From Prolixibacteraceae bacterium (GTDB lineage Bacteria > Bacteroidota > Bacteroidia > Bacteroidales > Prolixibacteraceae): a stretch of 7,773 nt of DNA. Below, piece by piece: positions 5,559 through 7,773 of this stretch. The position numbers were made by a program, and so were the translations under genes. Every line of letters starts with the position of its first letter. Position 1 is the first letter of the stretch. The DNA is taken from contig JAQIDF010000515.1 in the NCBI GenBank assembly GCA_027858145.1, positions 1 through 7,773 of the forward strand. The letters are read 5' to 3'. The notes under the pieces are model-generated. The model was given only the letters and a program-made list of their open reading frames with translations. It had not been told where the DNA came from and made no database searches.

Positions 5559-6626
5559 ATGAAAAAAATAATTATCGGTATTACTCTGACAATCTATTCA
5601 TTAATGACACCTAATATTTCAATTGCCCAAAAATTAGCATTCCCCGGAGCCGATGGGTGCGGCAAGTATGCAACCGGAGGAAGAGGAGGAGAAGTCGTTA
5701 ATGTTACCAATTTGAATGATGATGGTTTGGGTAGCTTGCGGCATGCACTTGACGAAATAGAAGAGCCCCGCATTATTGTTTTTAATGTATCTGGTACTAT
5801 CTTCCTGAAATCGGAAATTGAACTTGACCATGGTAATGTTACTATTGCAGGGCAAACTGCACCTGGTGACGGAATATGTATTGCTGGATATGGTCTTGAT
5901 ATTGAAGCTGACAACATTATCATCCGTTATGTAAGGTTCAGACCCGGAGATATTGCCGGCAAAGAGAATGATGCCTTAACAATAAAACGTAGCTCAAATG
6001 TGATTGTTGATTATTGCAGCATGAGTTGGAGCACTGATGAAACTTGTTCATGTTACGACAACACTAACTTCACATTGCAATGGTGTATTATTAGTGAAAG
6101 CCTGAATCAATCGGTTCACCACAAAGGTTCACATGGATATGGTGGTATATGGGGTGGGAAAAATGCTACATTTCATCACAACCTTCTGGCGCATCATAAA
6201 AGTAGAAATCCCCGACTTCACGGAAGTCGATATCACAAAGAACCCAAACTTGAAAAAGCTGAAATTGCAAACAACGTTATTTACAACTGGGGCTCAACCT
6301 GCATGTATGGGGGCGAAGCAGGAAACTATAATATCGTTGGAAATTATTTCAAACCCGACTCCGGAACAAAAAAGGATGCCAGAGAAGCATACATAAAGGT
6401 ATTAAAATATGCGGGCGCATCATATAAAAGAGATAAAACTGACAAACGAATTATCAAAGAAGTTAAAAAAGGCAAAACAACATTCGGTAAAAATGGAATT
6501 ATTAATAGCCAGGATGACACAAATAGCTGGACTGAACTTAAAACCGGAAAAATATTGACAGACACAGACAGTGATGGAATACCTGATAAATGGGAAATAA
6601 AGAATAATCTTCTATATTATATATGA
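5559..6626 (+). CDS. Secreted pectate lyase, PL1-type, shortened at the C-terminus
   Basis: This protein is predicted to cleave homogalacturonan by beta-elimination outside the cytoplasm. Residues 1-24 form a signal peptide (MKK, hydrophobic core, then SIAQ before the mature KLAFPG). The right-handed beta-helix shows the PL1 hallmarks: 'ADGCGKYATGGRGGEVVNVT' near 31-50, 'TIAGQTAPGDGI' at 95-106, the calcium-site region 'VDYCSMSWSTDE' at 150-161 (Asp151, Asp160), 'VHHKGSHGYGGIWGG' at 186-200, and the catalytic-arginine motif RNPR at 216-219. The tail has a DTDSDGIPDKWE calcium-binding-like element at 335-346 and then stops after 'IKNNLLYYI'. As I recall the family, members continue past this element with roughly 'DPND...GYTNLEVYLNSL', so the end looks cut. 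The usual rungs between 'NYFKPDSGT' (262-270) and 'AREAYIKVLKYAGAS' (274-288) also seem to be absent. Catalytic residues remain, so activity is possible but uncertain. Its TGA overlaps the next ATG as ATGA. Confidence 0.87.
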   Translation: MKKIIIGITLTIYSLMTPNISIAQKLAFPGADGCGKYATGGRGGEVVNVTNLNDDGLGSLRHALDEIEEPRIIVFNVSGTIFLKSEIELDHGNVTIAGQTAPGDGICIAGYGLDIEADNIIIRYVRFRPGDIAGKENDALTIKRSSNVIVDYCSMSWSTDETCSCYDNTNFTLQWCIISESLNQSVHHKGSHGYGGIWGGKNATFHHNLLAHHKSRNPRLHGSRYHKEPKLEKAEIANNVIYNWGSTCMYGGEAGNYNIVGNYFKPDSGTKKDAREAYIKVLKYAGASYKRDKTDKRIIKEVKKGKTTFGKNGIINSQDDTNSWTELKTGKILTDTDSDGIPDKWEIKNNLLYYI

Positions 6627-7324
6627 TTGGAGATTCAACAATGGCCGACAAACCCGACCTAAATTATCCGGAAAGGGGCTGGGGACAAGTTCTTCCAATA
6701 TTCTTCGACTCAACATTAACCATCGACAACCATTCAAGAAATGGCAGAAGCAGCAGATCTTTTATATACGAATCGCGTTGGGACAGTGTGTATGGTAAGT
6801 TGACCCTTAACGACTATATTGTCATTCAATTTGGTCATAACGATGATGTGGTTACTAAAACCGGCCGGCACTCAACACTGGAAGAATACGACTATAATCT
6901 TTCAAAATTTGTACGAGAAACAAGAGAAAAAGGAGCACATCCAATATTATGCACACCCATTGTACGCAGAAGCTTTAATAAAGATAGTATTCTTGTTGAA
7001 ACACACGGCAAATACACCGAGGTAGTTCGCAATGTTGCCTCAAGGTTTGATGTTCCTTTAGTTGACATGCACCATAAAAGCCGTGTAATGGTTAAAAAAC
7101 TGAGGGTTGAAAAATCTATTCCTTTGTATCTTCATTTTCCTGCCAATGTTCACCCAAAGGCACCGGATGGCAAAAAGGATAATACACATTTTAACGAAGC
7201 AGGTGCAAAAAAAATGGCATCATTCTTTGTTGAGTACCTTATTGAGACTAATCACCCTCTGAAAAAGCATGGAAAAAAAGCTGCTCTGAAAAAACAACAA
7301 CAGAAATTTATGGTAAAAAACTAA
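6623..7324 (+). CDS. SGNH/GDSL acetylesterase, CE12 rhamnogalacturonan acetylesterase-like, lacking its signal peptide
   Basis: The 233-residue protein carries all SGNH blocks: IGDST with nucleophile Ser5, 'NHSRNGRSSRSF' with Gly41, 'QFGHND' with Asn73, and DNTH with Asp186 and His189. The surrounding words ('PERGWGQVLP', 'PIVRRSF', 'KKDNTHFNEAGAKKMASF') point to the CE12 family, which removes acetyl groups from rhamnogalacturonan or other pectin. Family members are normally secreted, but here the first ATG falls inside the first beta-strand. In the same frame upstream the bases encode ILY directly before MIGDSTM, matching the usual 'TLYMIGDSTM', and a TAA closes that frame at 6605-6607. The secretion signal therefore appears to have been lost in a deletion joining the gene to the pectate lyase. 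If translated from 6623 the enzyme would stay in the cytoplasm. The C-terminal tail after residue 210 is lysine- and glutamine-rich. A degraded gene is as likely as a working one. Confidence 0.8.
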   Translation: MIGDSTMADKPDLNYPERGWGQVLPIFFDSTLTIDNHSRNGRSSRSFIYESRWDSVYGKLTLNDYIVIQFGHNDDVVTKTGRHSTLEEYDYNLSKFVRETREKGAHPILCTPIVRRSFNKDSILVETHGKYTEVVRNVASRFDVPLVDMHHKSRVMVKKLRVEKSIPLYLHFPANVHPKAPDGKKDNTHFNEAGAKKMASFFVEYLIETNHPLKKHGKKAALKKQQQKFMVKN

Positions 7325-7346
7325 CAAACAACTTCACACAAATAAA

Positions 7347-7773
7347 ATGATACGAGTTTGCATTTTCATAATAATTTCAGTTCTGTGGTCATTCTCTGTT
7401 AAAGGACAAAACTTTCCGGTTGACTCGAAAAGATCGCCATATCTGGAACCTCGGCAGGAGGTCAGCTTGCGGCTCTTGTTGCCACAACCGGGCACTCAAA
7501 ATTATTTGTTGACAGCACTTTTTTACCCGAATATTCAAACGAGGTACAAGCTTTAGTTAATATCGACGGTGTTCTGGCATTTTTACACCATTTATCGAGT
7601 GGCGAAGGTATCGATAAACCCGGCAAACCTTCAGCTGCTACACGTTGGTTTGGCAGTAATAAAAAAGAAAGTAAACCTTTATGGGAAGAAGCTTCTGCAT
7701 TGAACCATGTAGATCATAACACACCACCAACACTTTTTATTAACAGTCAGCACCCCCGTTTTCATGCAGGCCG
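7347..7773 (+). pseudogene. Broken alpha/beta-hydrolase esterase (pectin-cluster acetylesterase type), also cut by the window edge
   Basis: The 5' part (7347 to about 7427) encodes a signal peptide 'MIRVCIFIIISVLWSFSVKG' and the mature start QNFPVDS. From about 7430 the homology jumps to another frame, offset by two bases. There it reads KIAISGTSAGGQLAALVATT and continues through 'VNIDGVLAFLHHL', 'ATRWFGSNKKESKPLWEEAS' and 'PPTLFINSQHPRFHAG' to the window end. That is the nucleophile-elbow half (GTSAG serine) of a BD-FAE/Abhydrolase_3-like esterase. The segment that normally lies between, with the HGGG oxyanion motif (roughly 120-150 residues by my recollection of the family), is absent. The downstream frame has a stop (TGA, 7421-7423) just before the join. 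The original reading frame runs only to 7556 and its last 40 residues are out-of-frame nonsense. It lies 22 bp after the CE12-like gene, consistent with one former operon. Confidence 0.85.

Noticed and set aside
7428..7556. The 3' part of the original reading frame of the third pectin gene, as a real C-terminus.
   Set aside because: The other frame over the same bases encodes an unmistakable alpha/beta-hydrolase segment with the GTSAGG elbow, so this part is an out-of-frame readthrough.

Overview
The window suggests a low-GC member of the Bacteroidota, possibly a polysaccharide-degrading lineage near Marinilabiliales or Prolixibacteraceae, though the family level is a guess. The grounds are the wording of the ribosomal proteins, the gene order rpsL-rpsG-fusA-rpsJ with no tuf gene between fusA and rpsJ, the near absence of Shine-Dalgarno sequences, a TAnnTTTG-type promoter, and secreted pectin enzymes of a Bacteroidota type.

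Region 1 (1-5102, all minus strand) is the joined str and S10 ribosomal operon. In transcription order it holds rpsL, rpsG, fusA, rpsJ, rplC, rplD, rplW and the first 25 codons of rplB, which runs off the left edge. Spacing is tight: rplC and rplD share TAATG, and most other gaps are 6-43 bp. The exception is a 115-bp gap between rpsL and rpsG. All the complete proteins have normal length and motifs.

Region 2 (5103-5558) is a very A/T-rich divergent intergenic region. It carries a good candidate promoter for the ribosomal operon (TACTTTTG on the minus strand at 5216-5223, with an almost pure A/T tract upstream). Two abutting inverted repeats (5290-5334 and 5331-5377) lie between that promoter and the pectin genes. 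Only a weak promoter candidate is visible for the plus-strand genes.

Region 3 (5559-7773, plus strand) is a pectin-degradation cluster: a secreted PL1-type pectate lyase, a CE12-type SGNH acetylesterase (rhamnogalacturonan acetylesterase-like) and an alpha/beta-hydrolase esterase. Working together, the lyase would cut the backbone and the two esterases would remove acetyl groups. The cluster looks damaged. The lyase ends abruptly and the acetylesterase begins without a signal peptide, at a point where CE12-like sequence already extends upstream of its ATG in a frame closed by a stop. The third gene is clearly broken: its signal peptide is joined out of frame to the GTSAGG nucleophile elbow, so the middle of the protein is missing. 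The lyase may also have lost an internal stretch in frame. I found no convincing new system. The unexpected content is this series of apparent deletion scars, side by side with an intact ribosomal operon, plus the paired inverted repeats.
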